From Arachis hypogaea (Eukaryota > Streptophyta > Magnoliopsida > Fabales > Fabaceae): a DNA stretch of 64,000 bases. The notes beneath the pieces are model-generated. The model made no database searches. It saw only the letters and a list, made by a program, of their open reading frames with translations, and was not told the DNA's origin. How positions within the stretch are numbered: the stretch's first letter is position 1; the number at the start of each line of letters is the position of its first letter. The position numbers and the translations under genes were made by a program. Below are positions 1-11,900 of the stretch, piece by piece. The stretch lies in NCBI RefSeq assembly GCF_003086295.3, contig NC_092046.1, forward strand, positions 101,287,363 to 101,351,362, given 5' to 3'.

Positions 1-585
1 TTCTTTCCTCCTTTAGAGAATTTGGAATTCCCCCTTTTTTATGCCTACAAGTGCTTTTTACAAAGTTAGGCATTAGACTCCCTTTTACTGATTTTGAGAC
101 AAATATCCTTTGGACTTGCAATGTTTCTCCCAGCTTCACCCGAATTTGTGGCCCTTTTTGAAAATCTACCATCTCTTATGTCGGAAGCTCGATGTCCGAC
201 CTTCTCTCAAGGTCTTCTTTCACCTTTTTGTTTTGACCAAACTCGGGTTGTCGAAAAGGGATTTTTCTTGGCTTTCTTTGCGCCATTCAGGGTAAAAAGA
301 TTTTTTCCATCTTTGATGAATCTTTCTATGACTTTAAGAATTAGTTTTTTTCAAAATCCGAGCTATTGAGGACGTCTGACCTTTTCTTCTTGGATGAGAA
401 CAACGAGCCCGGCTTCCCTTTATATTGAGAAGAAAAGCCGGTAATAGCTAGGTATGGGGTAGAGCAACTAGATGATCTTGAAAAACATGTAGTGGATGTG
501 TTCCAAGAGTGTTGGGGTCGGTCTCCTTACTTGGATACGAAAAGGTTCTTAGGAGACCCCGATCAACTCCAGTCTGAATAGGTAG
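1..585 (+). pseudogene. Antisense ORF of Tat/Ogre-like element T, first exon remnant
   Basis: Pieces of one protein can be read across shifting frames: a block containing NLWPFLKIYHLLCRKLDVRP, a block around FFLDENNEPGFPLY, and a block ending DTKRFLGDPDQLQSE. This resembles the 'putative gypsy type transposon' domain (Transposase_28-like) that plant Tat/Ogre-type elements carry. The T pol genes lie on the minus strand at 22181-24871, so this plus-strand ORF is antisense and 3' of integrase, where Tat-lineage antisense ORFs sit. An in-frame TAG at 579-581 and several frameshifts make it non-functional. A GT donor at 586 would join in frame to the AG acceptor ending at 20219, giving an ancestral intron of about 73 nt, now holding element A. 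The domain name is from memory; the antisense arrangement is seen directly. Confidence 0.6.
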
Positions 586-640
586 GTTTCTGACCTTTAG
601 CTCTAGGACTGTTAGTTGTGATTTGTTGACTTAAGGTGGT

Positions 641-2201
641 TGATAAACCCCATTTTTAGGGTTTATCTTGTGTTGAATTTAGAGGATTTTATCATCTTTT
701 CCCACATTTATTCAATGAAATAGCATGATTTTGTAAATTCTCCTTTAATTGTGCTTAAGAGTGAAAACATGCTTTTTAGGTCTTAAAATAGCTGAATTTA
801 ATTCACCTTGATTCCATTAGATGCCTTGATATGTTTGTTAAGTGATTTCAGATTTAGGAGGCAAAGATTGGATTGAGGAAATGAAGAAAAAGCATGTAGA
901 AATGGAGAACTCATGAAGAAATGAAGGAATCACAAAGCTGTCAAGCCTGACCTCTTTGCACTTTATCGATCATAACTTGAGTTACAGAGGTCCAAATGAT
1001 GCGGTTTCAGTTGCATTGGAAAGCTAACATCTGGGGCTTCAAAATGATATAAGATTTGCTATGGTTTCCTGGCGTTTAGGGACACGCACGTGCACTGTAC
1101 GTGTACGCGTCGATGTTGCACGTGACCCACTAAAGTGCAACTCATGGCCAGTGATTTTTGAAGTATTTTGGGCCCAATTCAACTCATTTCTGATGCTATT
1201 TAACCCAAGGATTGAAGAGGGAATGGGGAAATTAGTTACCAATTAGTTTTAGTTTTAGTTTTGGGAGGGAAAGTTAGTTTTCTAGAGAGAGAAGCTCTCT
1301 CTTCTCTCTAGAATTAGGATTAGGTTAGATCTAGATTAGAATTTCTTAGATCTAGATTAATTTTATGCTTTGATTTACCTTTCCTTTATCAATTCTTGTC
1401 CCTCTACTTCTCCTCTCTCTAGTTTTGTATTTCAATTCTTGTAATTCTCTACTTTTATGTTGATGCACTTTTGTTCTTCTATTTTCTCTTTAATGCAATT
1501 CATGTTTTGATTTCCTTTATTGTTGATTTGTTTTGTTGTTGTTTAATTCCTTGCAATTGAGTAGTGTAGATTTACTTTTCTTGCAATTTTACTATGCTTT
1601 CCTTTTATGCCTTCCAAGTGTTTGTCAAAATGCTTGGTTAGATTCTAATATAGATTTTTCCCCTCTTGGCTTTGGTAGAGTAATTAGTGACTCTTGAGTT
1701 ATCTAATTCCTTTGTTGATTGATAATTAGAAGTTGCTAATTGACTTGAATGCCACTAAAGCTAGTCTTTCATCATAATTAGGCTAGGACTTGTGGAATCA
1801 AGTTAATTCATCCACTTGACTTTCTTTCATAGTTAGAGGTTAACTAAGTGGGAGCAATGGATAATTCTTATCACAATTGATAAGGATAGCTAGGATAGGA
1901 CTTCTAGTTCTCATACCTTGCCAAGAACTTTTCTAGTTGTTAGTTTATTTCTTTTGCAATTTACAATTCTTGTTTCTTATCTCAAAAACCCCAAACATAC
2001 CTCATAACGAATAACAAAAATACTTTATTGCAATTCCTAGGGAGAATGACCCGAGGTTCCAATACTTCGGTTTATAATTTTAGGGGTTTGTTTTAGTGAC
2101 AAACAATCTTTTGTATGAAAGGATTATTGTTTGGTTTAGAAACTATACTTGCAACGAGAATTCATTTGTGAAATTCTATACCATCGAAAATCCATTCATC
2201 A
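641..2201 (+). repeat. 5' LTR of element A
   Basis: Begins TGATAAACC and ends CATTCATCA, matching 18636-20196 nearly base for base. The first bases form a hairpin: GATAAACCC at 642-650 pairs with GGGTTTATC after an 8-nt loop. A short CG-rich palindrome cluster lies near 1080-1135, about 440 nt from the start. Small ORFs here are repeat-derived. Confidence 0.95.
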
Positions 2202-2204
2202 AAA

Positions 2205-2221
2205 TAGCGCCGTTGTCGGGG
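2205..2221 (+). other. Primer-binding site of A (tRNA-Asp type)
   Basis: TAGCGCCGTTGTCGGGG matches the canonical TGGCGCCGTTGCCGGGG (complement of the plant tRNA-Asp 3' end) except at two positions, three nucleotides after the LTR end. Confidence 0.8.
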
Positions 2222-2370
2222 AATTGTAATGGTGTTATTTTATTGGTTATTGTATATATGTGAATATTGTGAATAACTTGATTTTTGGATTGCTTGTTAG
2301 TTTTTGCTAGTTTTACGGCTTTGATTCATTGTTTCTTGTTAGCTTTTGTTTCTTGTTTTCCCTTTCCATT

Positions 2371-4033
2371 ATGAATTCTCACTTTGGCTATGAGTGTGAT
2401 TACAACTATGTTGTAGGAGATGAAAGTTACAACGAAGATATGCATCAAGGATGGGGTAACCAAAGGTGGGAGGAGCCATATGCATATGATCAATCCTCAT
2501 GGCAACAACCCCCACCAATACACTATGAAGAAGAGCCATTCTATGATGCATATCAATCCAATGGCTATGGTGAATCTCCTTGTGATTTTCAAGAACCACC
2601 ACCATATGCCTATGAACCATATCCTCAACATAGCCCTCAACCATACTCACAAGCCTCTTTTCACCAAACACCTTCACTTGACCCTAATCCTTATCCACCA
2701 TACCAACCACATTTTGAACCATATGAGCTACACATAGAACCACCCGAATTCCAATGTAATTACTTCCAAGACACACCACCTCCATATCCTTATCAAGAAG
2801 AACCACCTTCCTACCATGAACCCTTTCTCCAAAATAATGAACTCTCCTATCCACCCTAATCTCTAATGGATGAAACCCTTGGTGTTCTTCTTCAAGGGCA
2901 AGATGAAATGAAAAGGGATGTGCAACAATTTGTGGCTACCTTGACCGAGGTAGTAAGCCAATTAGCCTCCCAATGCTTGAATATTTAAGGAACTCCTATA
3001 GCTACATGTGAAGAATCCAAGGAAGAGCACAGCATGAAGGAGAGATTGGAAACCCCCGGTAAAGAAGGAGGAATGCTACGTGGTGTTAGAACAATTGGAG
3101 AAGCCTATGATTATAGAAGAAAAGGAAGAAGTGGTTGTAGACTTAGGAGATGCGGAACCTCCATGGGAAGCTAAAATCATAGAAGATTCTTCCAAGGAGG
3201 TTGAACTTGTTATTGAGGAGGAATGTGCACAACCTCCAAAATAATTTTTAAATGAAGACTTGGAGGGAATGAAGCAAGAATTGAGTTCCCTTGGTGATGA
3301 AGATCATGCATCCGACCTTCTTGGTGGTGGATCCTTTGAGCTTGAAGAACCTTCTCCCAATGAGATAGGAAGCAATGTGGAGGTAGATTTTTCTAATCCT
3401 CCCATTTATGATTTGAGTGATGGAGAAGAGTTGGATGAAATTCATGAATAAAGGATCGAAATTAATGAAGTTTGTGAAAAGGTGGAAGTGATCAAGGAAA
3501 AACACAAGGGAGTAGGACTTGCAAGGACATTGGAAATACCTCTCCCCAAGCCATCACCATACATTCTTTCATTCAAGTGGGTAACCTCCTTATACTTAAG
3601 CTTTATTTTTCCCCTTGAATATGGTTTGCTTTAGACGGATGGTCAACTTAGAAATATTTGTGGCTTTAAGAGAAAAAGGGAGATGGTTAATAGTTGGCAT
3701 TGTAAATCAAGGTTCATTATGGTGACACGTTCAAAGCTTAATAGCAAGAGTTGGTATAGAGCTAGATTGTTTGGGTCTAGGAGAATGTTTGGTCACTTTA
3801 TTGAGAATTCTAAGGTCATGCCACCCAATTGGACTCATGAGGATCAATTAGAAGATGGGTGTCAAAACAAAGTGTGGGATCCCAGATCGCACAAGGAGAA
3901 TCAATCTTGGGAGCCCATGGTTTGTAAAGAACTCCATCAAGGCTTGGAGTTATTATCCTTAAAGAATAGAGCTTATTGGAGACTCAAGCATTGGTGGATA
4001 TTCAAGGATAGATTCAAGCGCAAGCCACCTTGA
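2371..4033 (+). pseudogene. Pro/Tyr-rich then acidic then Trp-rich ORF of unknown function (copy in A, broken)
   Basis: Starts at ATG 2371 with MNSHFGYECDY. The first 160 or so residues are rich in Pro, Tyr, Gln and Glu, ending NNELSYPP at a stop near 2859. Reading continues through LLQGQDEMKRDV, an acidic stretch with VEVDFSNPPIYDLSDGEE, and a Trp-rich C-terminus ending KHWWIFKDRFKRKPP at 4033. Stops and frameshifts occur near 2859, 2987, 3170, 3242, 3449 and 3633. The same architecture is in element B on the other strand (15764-14157), so it is a family of its own. No protease, RT or integrase motif is present. It occupies the gag-pol position. I do not recognise a function; a structural or packaging protein of a non-autonomous element is only a guess. 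Confidence 0.7.
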
Positions 4034-4070
4034 AAGGACTCCCCATAAGTCCAACTTAAGGACAATAAAA

Positions 4071-4102
4071 AAAGTGCTAGGTGGGAGACACCCCACCATG
4101 GT
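4071..4102 (+). promoter_or_regulatory. Post-ORF hairpin of A
   Basis: About 38 nt after the ORF stop, AAAGTGCTAG is followed by GGTGGG, a six-base loop, then CCCACC. The same sequence and position recur in B, C, D and E with compensating stem changes. Function unknown. Confidence 0.6.
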
Positions 4103-4297
4103 AAACTCTTTTTATTTTTCTCTTTTGTAAATATTGGTAGAATAGGTTTGATTTCATGTTTTGTTTTGTTTGTTGAGTTTATTTGGTAGTTTAGTATTTT
4201 AAATAAGGTTTTATGGTGTTTTGGTAGCTGTTTGGAGGTTTGAAAGGCTTGGTTTGGTGTAAGAACTTGGAAAAATTTTGAAAAAATAGAGCACCAA

Positions 4298-4704
4298 CCC
4301 ACGCGTACGCGTCATGCACGCGTACGCGTGACCCAAGCATTTTCGACCATCCACTGCACGCGTGCATGGCACGTCCGCGTGGTTGCAAAAATTCCATCCC
4401 CAACCAAACCCGAGAGTTACGCTTGCACTGTGCGAACATTATGCCTAAGGCACAAACTAACCCACGCGTGCGCATCCATGAGCCTGAATGCGCAATGCAC
4501 GCGCACGCGCCCATGGCCCGCGCGCGTCGATTGCGCCGCCTGCATCCCTGGTACATTTTCCAGAGAGTTAGGTAAACTCTAGGCTGACACTGTGCCCTGC
4601 GCCTAACCTAACCCACGCGTCCGCACACCTGGCGCGTACGTGTCCTTCTGCTAATCTGCGCACCGACGCGTGGACGTGCATGACGCGTCCGCGTCGGCAA
4701 AAAA
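4298..4704. repeat. CG-rich palindrome array, internal (element A)
   Basis: Repeated variants of ACGCGTACGCGT, CACGCGTCCGC and GCGCACGCGCC, each self-complementary or nearly so, in otherwise AT-rich DNA. Short ORFs crossing it on both strands are composition artefacts. Confidence 0.8.
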
Positions 4705-5399
4705 AAAAAAAGAAAAAAAGAGTTTTTTTAATCTTCTATTTTCTTTTGTTTATTGCATTTGCATACTTTTATTCTTTGCATTTCAATTTTATTTTTATAG
4801 CATGTTTTCATTTTTTTTCCTAAGTTTCTCATTTTAATAATGGTGTTGAACTTTCCTACTCAATTGTTGAGACTCTCTTGTATTATTTTGGTGCTTTGTG
4901 ACTTGTAGCATTAATTGTAATGTTTGTTCTACACACGAGATTAATGCTTTAGTCCTTCCTAACTCATTATTCTTTATTTTTTTGCCTCATTATCATTGAG
5001 TTAGGATGGGACCAAATGCTCTCATGCTTCTCACTAATCTTGTTTGTGTCAATTCTTATTTGATCTTGATGCTCAATATGCTTTTCATGCTTTGGCTTTA
5101 CTCTTGCATCAAGCTTAATGATATGACTTAGCTTACATTGTTTTCTCACTCACATGTTGTAGCTACCATGTAGTAGAGAACTTTACTCTTATTTGGCATT
5201 AGCCCCCGCCTATGTTCTGTTTGCTTTGATATCTTTATTATAGGCTTAATTTTCTTTTTTTTTCTCTCCTTTTAGGTTGGCCACCAAAAAAAGAAAAAAG
5301 GAAAAGTTTCTAAATGGGGTTTATCAACAAGTCATCTGCTTAATCTTTTGATGGAACTCATCAGTTGTAGCAACCCATCCACCTTACTCTCCTTTGCAT
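4705..5399. other. AT-rich spacer of A, no gene seen
   Basis: T-rich non-coding DNA where related elements carry an env-like ORF. No env-like reading frame is recognisable, so A seems to have lost it. Confidence 0.6.
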
Positions 5400-5437
5400 G
5401 CACCGAGGACAGTGCAATCTTCAAGTGTGGGGAGGTC
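5400..5437 (+). promoter_or_regulatory. Internal hairpin plus PPT-like tract of A
   Basis: GCACCG, loop AGGA, CAGTGC (5400-5415, one C-A mismatch) is followed by TCAAGTGTGGGGAGGTC. It matches the module beside the 3' LTR and the internal copies in B, D and H. Confidence 0.65.
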
Positions 5438-5697
5438 GTCTGACTGATCTCCATGGGTAACAATTTCCTTTCTCAATACCAGTGTTAGATTAGTTGTTGC
5501 ATTGCATGATAGGTTGCATGCTAGTTAGAATTTGTACATACTTTGCCACTTCTTTTATGATTAGGACTACTTGGTTAGGGTGATAATTTTGTTTCCAAGA
5601 AGCTGTTTTAGGGAACCCTACCAATTTGGAAAAAAATTTGTTGAACTTGCTTGAAAGAATTTATTTTGGAACATGGTTTTTGAGCTAAGAACACAAG
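5438..5697 (+). other. 3' region of A, part 1 (before insertion of B)
   Basis: Non-coding. It continues at 17374 after element B: the sequence ending GAGCTAAGAACACAAG at 5697 resumes at CATGTGAGATTTG. No gene seen. Confidence 0.7.
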
Positions 5698-7187
5698 TGA
5701 CGAACTGGTTTTTCTATCGGTAAAGAAATATAAAAATATGATCGCGTTGTAAGTATAGCTTCTAAACCAACAGAAAATCCTTTCGTACAAATGTTTTGGT
5801 TGTCACGAGTAACAAACCCCTTTAAAATTGATAACCGAAGTATTTAAACCTCGGGTCGTCTTTTCAAGGAACTACAGGGAGGTGTTCTTATTATTGGTTA
5901 TGAGTTTTGTAAATTGGGGGTTTTGAAAGTAAGGGACAAGTAATTTAAATGACAAGTAAAATAAATAAATAACTGAAAAATAAATTCTTGGCAAGGTATG
6001 AAAATTAGAAGTCCTATCCTAGTTATCCTTATCAATGGTGATGAGAATTATATTTTGCTCCCCACTAAGTCAACCTCTAACTATGAAGGTCAGTCAAGTG
6101 GATAAATCAATTTAACACCTAAAGTCCTAGTCAACTCCTAAGGAAAGACTAGAGTTATAGGAATTTAAATCAATCAGCAAAGATAACAATTGTCAATCAC
6201 GATGAGTTTGACAACTCAAGAGTTACCAATTAATCAACCAAAGCCAAAAGGGAAAAATCTAAATTATTTATATAAATAAAGGAAAGCAATCATAATTCTG
6301 AAATACCTCAAATTGCATTAAATAGGATATTCAAATCTAACATGAAAAGGGTCATAAGCCAATTTGGCAACATAAGTCAAATACAAATAAAGCAATAGAA
6401 TAAATAAAAGTAGAAGAGAACATAAATTAAAGGAACATTGAACCTGTGACTGAAGATGAATTGAACTAAACTAATAGAAATTCTAAAATCCTAAATCCTA
6501 AGAGAGAGAGGAGAGAATCTATCTCTCTAAAAACTACATCTAAATTATGAAAAGTGAATAATTGTCGACCTCCTTTTGAATGGATGCATTCCCCCACTTT
6601 ATAACCCCTAATCTGTGCTTTATGTACTTGGATCTGGGCTAAAAAGGGTTTCAGAAATTGCTGGGAGCGTTTTATGCAGTTTCTGGTGCGTGGCGTCTGT
6701 CATGCGTCCGCGTGGGTCATGCGGTCGCGTCATCTGGAGTTTTCCTTATCATGCGTTCGCTTCGGTCATGCGTACGCGTCATCTATGTTCTGCTCAAGGC
6801 ACGCGTCCGCGTCAGTCACGCGTTCGCGTCACTGCCTTTTCGCGCTAGGCATGCGGCCGCATCATCCATGCGTTCACGTCGTTGCCATTTTCTTCAAAAA
6901 TTCCATTTTGTGCTTTCCTTCCATTTTTGTATGTTTCCTTTCCTTCCTTTAAATCATTCCTGCCTTAGGAGATCTGAAAATACTCAACACACAAATCACG
7001 GCATCGAATGGTAATAAAAGGTAATTAAAATAATTATTTTTAAAGCATAGGAAACATGTTTTTCACATATATCACATAATAAGGAAGGGAAAGTAAAACC
7101 ATGCAATTTCACATGAATAAGTGGGTGAAGGGTTGAATAAATCACTTGAATTGAGCACAAAATATATCATAAAATATGGGTTTATCA
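5698..7187 (-). repeat. 3' LTR of element B
   Basis: Matches 15881-17368 with scattered substitutions. A CG-rich palindrome cluster lies at about 6690-6880, that is 300-500 nt from the LTR start in the element's sense. A TATAAAG box is followed by TGGGGGAATGC on the minus strand near 6604-6585; solo LTR S has the same motif. Confidence 0.95.
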
Positions 7188-7224
7188 ACCTCCCCACACT
7201 TAAACAATAGCATGTCCTCATGCT
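7188..7224 (-). promoter_or_regulatory. Terminal hairpin plus PPT of B
   Basis: On the minus strand AGCATG, loop AGGA, CATGCT (7224-7209) is followed by TTTAAGTGTGGGGAGGT directly abutting the LTR. PPT identity is firm; the hairpin is read from the sequence. Confidence 0.8.
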
Positions 7225-8546
7225 AAATCCAAGATAAAGAGTAAGGTAAGGTTAAAGTGGTGGAATCTCATGCAATGTAATCTATTCTAAATGCAAATAC
7301 CTAAATGAATCATGCAATTTTAATTGTTATTCACTTGTATATAAAGCTTACATATAGTTAAATTAATTTATATTCTCAAGAAATCATATATGCATAGCCA
7401 AACCTTAGATAATGTTAAAGCACTTTTACAATTGAGATGGGTAAAAATATTTCACAAACTTGCAAGACAATTAACAATTTAAGCAGAGATATATGGTGAT
7501 GAGCTATTGAACCCTCACTAGATTTTGTGTTTACTCTCTAGTCACTCAGTGTTTATTGGGTTAATCACTCTATTCTTTTTCTATCCTTACTTTCTATAAC
7601 TTTGTTCTTCATCTAACCAATCAACAATTATAGAATACAGATATACAAAAATCATGAGGTCTTTTTCAAGGTTGTAATGGGGCCAAGGTAAAGGTGAAGG
7701 CATATGTATAAGGCTAAGTGAGCTAATAAGCGAATCCTTGATTAGTCTAAGATCTCACCTAACATACATACTTTATAAATCAAATTCTCTTAACCTATTT
7801 GCCCAAAATTTCCCTCTTTGTATTGCAAACTCATGTATTAATTTTAATTTTGTCCCATGTGCATTGATTCTTTTTATTTTGTATTTGGGGAATTTTTGTA
7901 TCCCCTTATTTAAATACTGGAAAACTTTTTTTGTTAATCAATGCACATGGTAATTCAATTGTTTTGATTTCACATGAGCATGCTTCCCAAATTTTTTTAT
8001 TTTGAAACATCTTATTATTATTATTATTTTAAATTCCTACTTTGTTTCTATCATCCCATGTTCCTATAAAGTTCCCCACACTTAAATAATACACAATTTC
8101 TATCTTAAGCTAACCAAGGATTCAACTTGGAATTTTTATTTTGTTTTTCTGCTTAAGGCTAGTAATGTGGTTTATAGAGCAAGAGGGGATTAAAAAGCTC
8201 GAAGGGGGCTAACAAGGGTGATGCACAAGGTAGGCTAATTTGGGATAAGTGAGGAAAAATTCAAATGACGGCCTCAATCACTTCTTGGTATGTATCTATA
8301 TTCTATAATTGGACATATAGATTAAAACAAAGTAAAGAACATCAGAATGAAAAAGAAGGGTAAAACACATAGGAATAAAATTTATGGTTTGAATGTAACC
8401 ATACAATTAAGCTCAAGACTCACAGGCTGTGTGTTCTCTAGCTCAAAAATCATATATCAGTTATACATGTCATGCAAGTAAAAACTAAGAGTTCCCATTA
8501 TTCTCAATGTAAATCTTAGGGTGGTCCTTAAAATCTTAGTGTTGTT
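7225..8546 (-). other. 3' non-coding region of B, LTR-proximal part
   Basis: AT-rich DNA shared with the same zone of D (34022-35427), H (62175-63850) and, on the plus strand, A (17374-18598). No ORF worth keeping. The remainder of the zone is at 10013-10383. Confidence 0.7.
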
Positions 8547-10007
8547 TGATAAACCTCTATTTCATGGTTTATCTTGTGCTCATTTGAGTGGTTTTTATCA
8601 ACTCTTTACCCACTTATTCATACTATTTGCATGGTTTTACATTTGCCTTCCTAATTATGTACTTTGATTGAAAACATGCTTCTTTGGACTTATAATTTCT
8701 AATATTAATCCTCTCTTATTACCATTAGATGCCTTGATATGTGTGTTAAGTGATTTCAGAGATTATAGGGCAGGAATGGCTCAGAGGATGGAAAGGAAGC
8801 ATGCAAAAGTGGAAGGAATATAAGAAGTTGAAGGAAATGCTAAGCTGTCCAGCTTGACCTCTTCGCACTCAAATGGCTATAACTTCAGCTACAAAGTTTC
8901 AAACAACGCGGTTTCAGTTGCGTTGAAAAGCTAACGTCCGGGGCTTCGATTTGATATATAATATGCCATAGTTTCTCTGACGCTAGGCGACACGACCGCG
9001 TGACCCATGCGGCCGCGTCGCAGTGACGGAAATTCAGCATGTTTGAATTCGCAACCAGCGAATTCTGGGTTGTTTCTGACCCAGTTCTTGGCCCAGAAAA
9101 CACAGATTAGAGGCTATAAAGTGGGGGAATGCATCTATTCATAAATGGACTCTCATAATTCACTTCTCATGATTTAGATTTAGTTTGAGAGGGAGATTCT
9201 CTCCTCTCTCTTTAGGATTAGGATTTAGATTTAGGATTTTATTCGCTTTCAAGATTACCTCTGTTTATCAGGTTCAACATTTCTTTTTATTTACTCTTGC
9301 AATTTTATGAATTCTTCCATGTTACGGTTTACTCTTTTGAATTAATATTACTTGAGATATTTCAGTTTAATATTGCTTTCTTTTATTTACATTATTGTTA
9401 TTCCCATCTGAAGACATTTTTATTCCAGTAAATTTACTTTTTTCCCTTTTGGTCTTGGTTAAGAAAGCAGTAACTCAGGAGTTATCTTAGCTCAACATAA
9501 TTGATAACTGTTATCTTTGATAATTGAACTGAACTTCAATAATCCCAATCTTTTCTTAGGAAATAAATAGGATTCGAAGATCAAACTAATTAGTCCCTTG
9601 ACTTTCCTTTGCTTTAGTAAAGGTTAACTAAGTGGAATTAAGATTCAACTTTCATTATTATTGATAAGGATAACTAAGTCTAGACTTCTAATTTCTTATA
9701 CCTTGCCAAAAGTTTATTTTACAGTCATTTATTTATTTTATTTGTCATTTAAATATATCTGTGCTCATTGCCCAAGCTCCAAAACCCCCAATTTACAAAA
9801 CTCATAACCAATAATAAGAATATACCTTCCTGCAATTCCTTGAGAAGACGACCTGAGGTTTAAATACTCGGTTATCAATTTAAAAGAGGTTTGTTACTTG
9901 TGACAACCAAAACATTTGTGTGAAAGGACTTTTGAAGGTTTAGAAACTATACTTGCAACGAGGATTTATCCGCAAATTTCTAGACCACGCAAAAGTTACT
10001 CTCATCA
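8547..10007 (+). repeat. Solo LTR S inside the 3' region of B
   Basis: Starts TGATAAACC, ends CTCTCATCA, 1461 bp, flanked by a perfect duplication TTGTT (8542-8546 and 10008-10012). It is related to the LTRs of A and B, with a CG-rich palindrome cluster near 8990-9030 and TATAAAGTGGGGGAATGC near 9114-9131. No internal region remains, so LTR-LTR recombination removed it. Confidence 0.93.
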
Positions 10008-10383
10008 TTGTTCCTTGATGAAATGTTGTTAACTAACTAACATGTAATGCTATATATACAAGGTGTGTGGATTGTTTTAATTTACTAAGATTTCTAGTTT
10101 ACTCCTTTTATTTTCAATTAAACTAAACTATCATATGCTAAAAGGGTAAACTATACTAATTAATCCACATATTCTATAACTAATAAGTTTAGAATTGCAA
10201 ACTAGACTAAATGGCTAAAATATAACTAAAGTGCAAAATGCAGAAATAAAGTAAAAATACAGCAAAAGAACAATGTATAAGTACTGAAAAATAAAAATAA
10301 AAATAAAAATACAGGAAAATAACAAAATAAGATAAAAGAGTCTGTAGTGGTTCACCAAAAAAAAAAATATGCCAGGGATGGCG

Positions 10384-10422
10384 ACCTCCCCACACTTAAA
10401 ATATAGCATCGTCCTTGATGCT
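10384..10422 (-). promoter_or_regulatory. Internal hairpin plus PPT-like tract of B
   Basis: On the minus strand AGCATC, loop AAGGAC, GATGCT (10422-10405) is followed by TTTTAAGTGTGGGGAGGTC. It lies at the end of the env-like ORF, about 3.2 kb from the true 3' PPT in present coordinates. Confidence 0.7.
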
Positions 10423-11900
10423 CACTCAAGCTGGGTGTGAAGGAGTGTCATCACTGGAAGGATGGGCTGCTGGAGTCTCTGAGGTGGCCTGAAGATCTGC
10501 AGACTGGATAAGTGTAGGAGGATCTGTCTGCTGCAGTGGAGGTGCTGATGGAGAGGGATCTCTGGGTCTGCGGCCTGAATCTGATGTGGCTCCTCCTGTT
10601 GTGGCACAGCATGCTCCGGTCCTGCCTGCTCAGCCTCTCTCTGTGCATGTGTCTCATCCTCATGCTCATCCGCCTCCTCCTCAGATGGCTCTGATGGTGT
10701 GTCAGGCTTGGAGAGGATGTCGCCGCCAGAACGGATCATCAACTTGAGGTGCTCATAGCGTCGCTTGTTGCGATGCTCAGATCTCTCATATCGCCGCCGG
10801 TTACGGCGCTCCATCTGGTCCAGCTACTGAAATAAGCGGTGCACGAGGTGGTAAACGGGCTCTGAGGCAGGTGGAGGTGCAGTGGGTGGGGCTGGTGCAG
10901 CAGTGGATGATGAAGGGGCAGCTGAAGGTGTGGCTGTCTCATCAGAAGCGGTGAAGAATGGGGGTTTATAACCCAAAGCCTGAAACTTCCTTCTGTGAGG
11001 GATAATCTTCTTACAGTCTGCAGCAGGTGGCTTCTCATCAGCAAGCTCCCAAGGCACGTCAGCTCGACGGCCGAGCTGGGTAATTAGATATGGGAAAGGG
11101 AGAGTGCCTCTGACATGGACCCTGGCCATGTAATACCAGATGAAACGTGGGAGGTACAGGTCCTTACCCTCCATCACACACCAGAGGAGGGTGATCATAG
11201 CAGCAGGTAGCTCCGTCTCGTGAATGCTTGGCATAACAAAGTTGCTCAGGATCTGGTGCCAGAGCCGAGCCTCATCATTCAAATACATCAGCTTGATTCC
11301 CTTAGGCATTGCTGTGTTCTTTCCCATGACCCAGGGGACAGTAGGATCAAAGGCTATCCTCTGCTTGACAGCATCCCAGTCAAATCTCAGAAAGTGCATG
11401 TCCTCTTCAGCCTTTTGGTAACCGTCAGGCTGATCTGACTTAGGCTGAAGCTGCAGAATATCCTCAATGGCTTCTTCAGTTACCAATATCTGTTTCCCTC
11501 TGAGGTGCACTGCATCCAGGGTAGTCTTGAAATAGTTGCAGTAAAACTCCCTGACCCAAGAAGCATTGACCTCTGTCAAGTTTCTCTCCAAGAAGAACCA
11601 GCCTCTCTGTTTTATCTGATCAGAGGTGTACTGCTGTAGTTCTTCTGGAATTTTCAGAGTTCTCTCCAGGTACAGGTTCCTGGAGGTGGCAAACACTGGA
11701 TACTTCAGCTCACAGTATCTGTTTGCAAATTTGACTGGATCATTGGCAGGGAGCAGCTGGTCAGCCTTCTCCTGCGGGGTAAAGTGCTTCTCCCGCCAGG
11801 AGTCATCATGCATAATGTCCAGGATAGACATAGAGGATTCACCTCTTTTCCTTTTACCAGTTGTTGCTTTGCCCTTTCCTTTGCGCTGAGGGTCAGACAT
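10422..11900 (-). pseudogene. Env-like third ORF of B ('putative plant transposon protein' type), one stop plus tail frameshift
   Basis: The likely start is ATG at 11900 (MSDPQRKGKGKATTGKRKR), just after TTTTTCAG|G on the minus strand, a good splice acceptor. A basic N-terminus is followed by a globular region containing FANRYCELKYPVF, WVREFYCNYF and LLWCVMEGKDLYLPRF, then a Pro/Ala/Ser linker and the basic heptad-like segment RSEHRNKRRYEHLK. An in-frame TAG at 10824-10826 separates globular and basic parts, and the P/S/T-rich tail appears to shift frame before a stop near 10426. The closest relative in the window is the intact ORF of D (36694-35441). Athila-type elements carry such third ORFs, often called env-like; a function in entry is not demonstrated by the sequence and no clear signal peptide or membrane segment follows the ATG. 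Confidence 0.75.

Noticed and set aside
4705..5399. Hidden env-like ORF in element A
   Set aside because: I looked for the WVxEFYxNxY and NRYCE motifs in this stretch and its continuation and found none.
6615..7014. Arg/Ser/His-rich ORFs over CG palindromes here and at 4191-4582, 16757-17133, 33379-33771, 37538-37990, 55580-55930 and 61570-61980
   Set aside because: Repetitive palindrome DNA is stop-poor in all frames; no family similarity.
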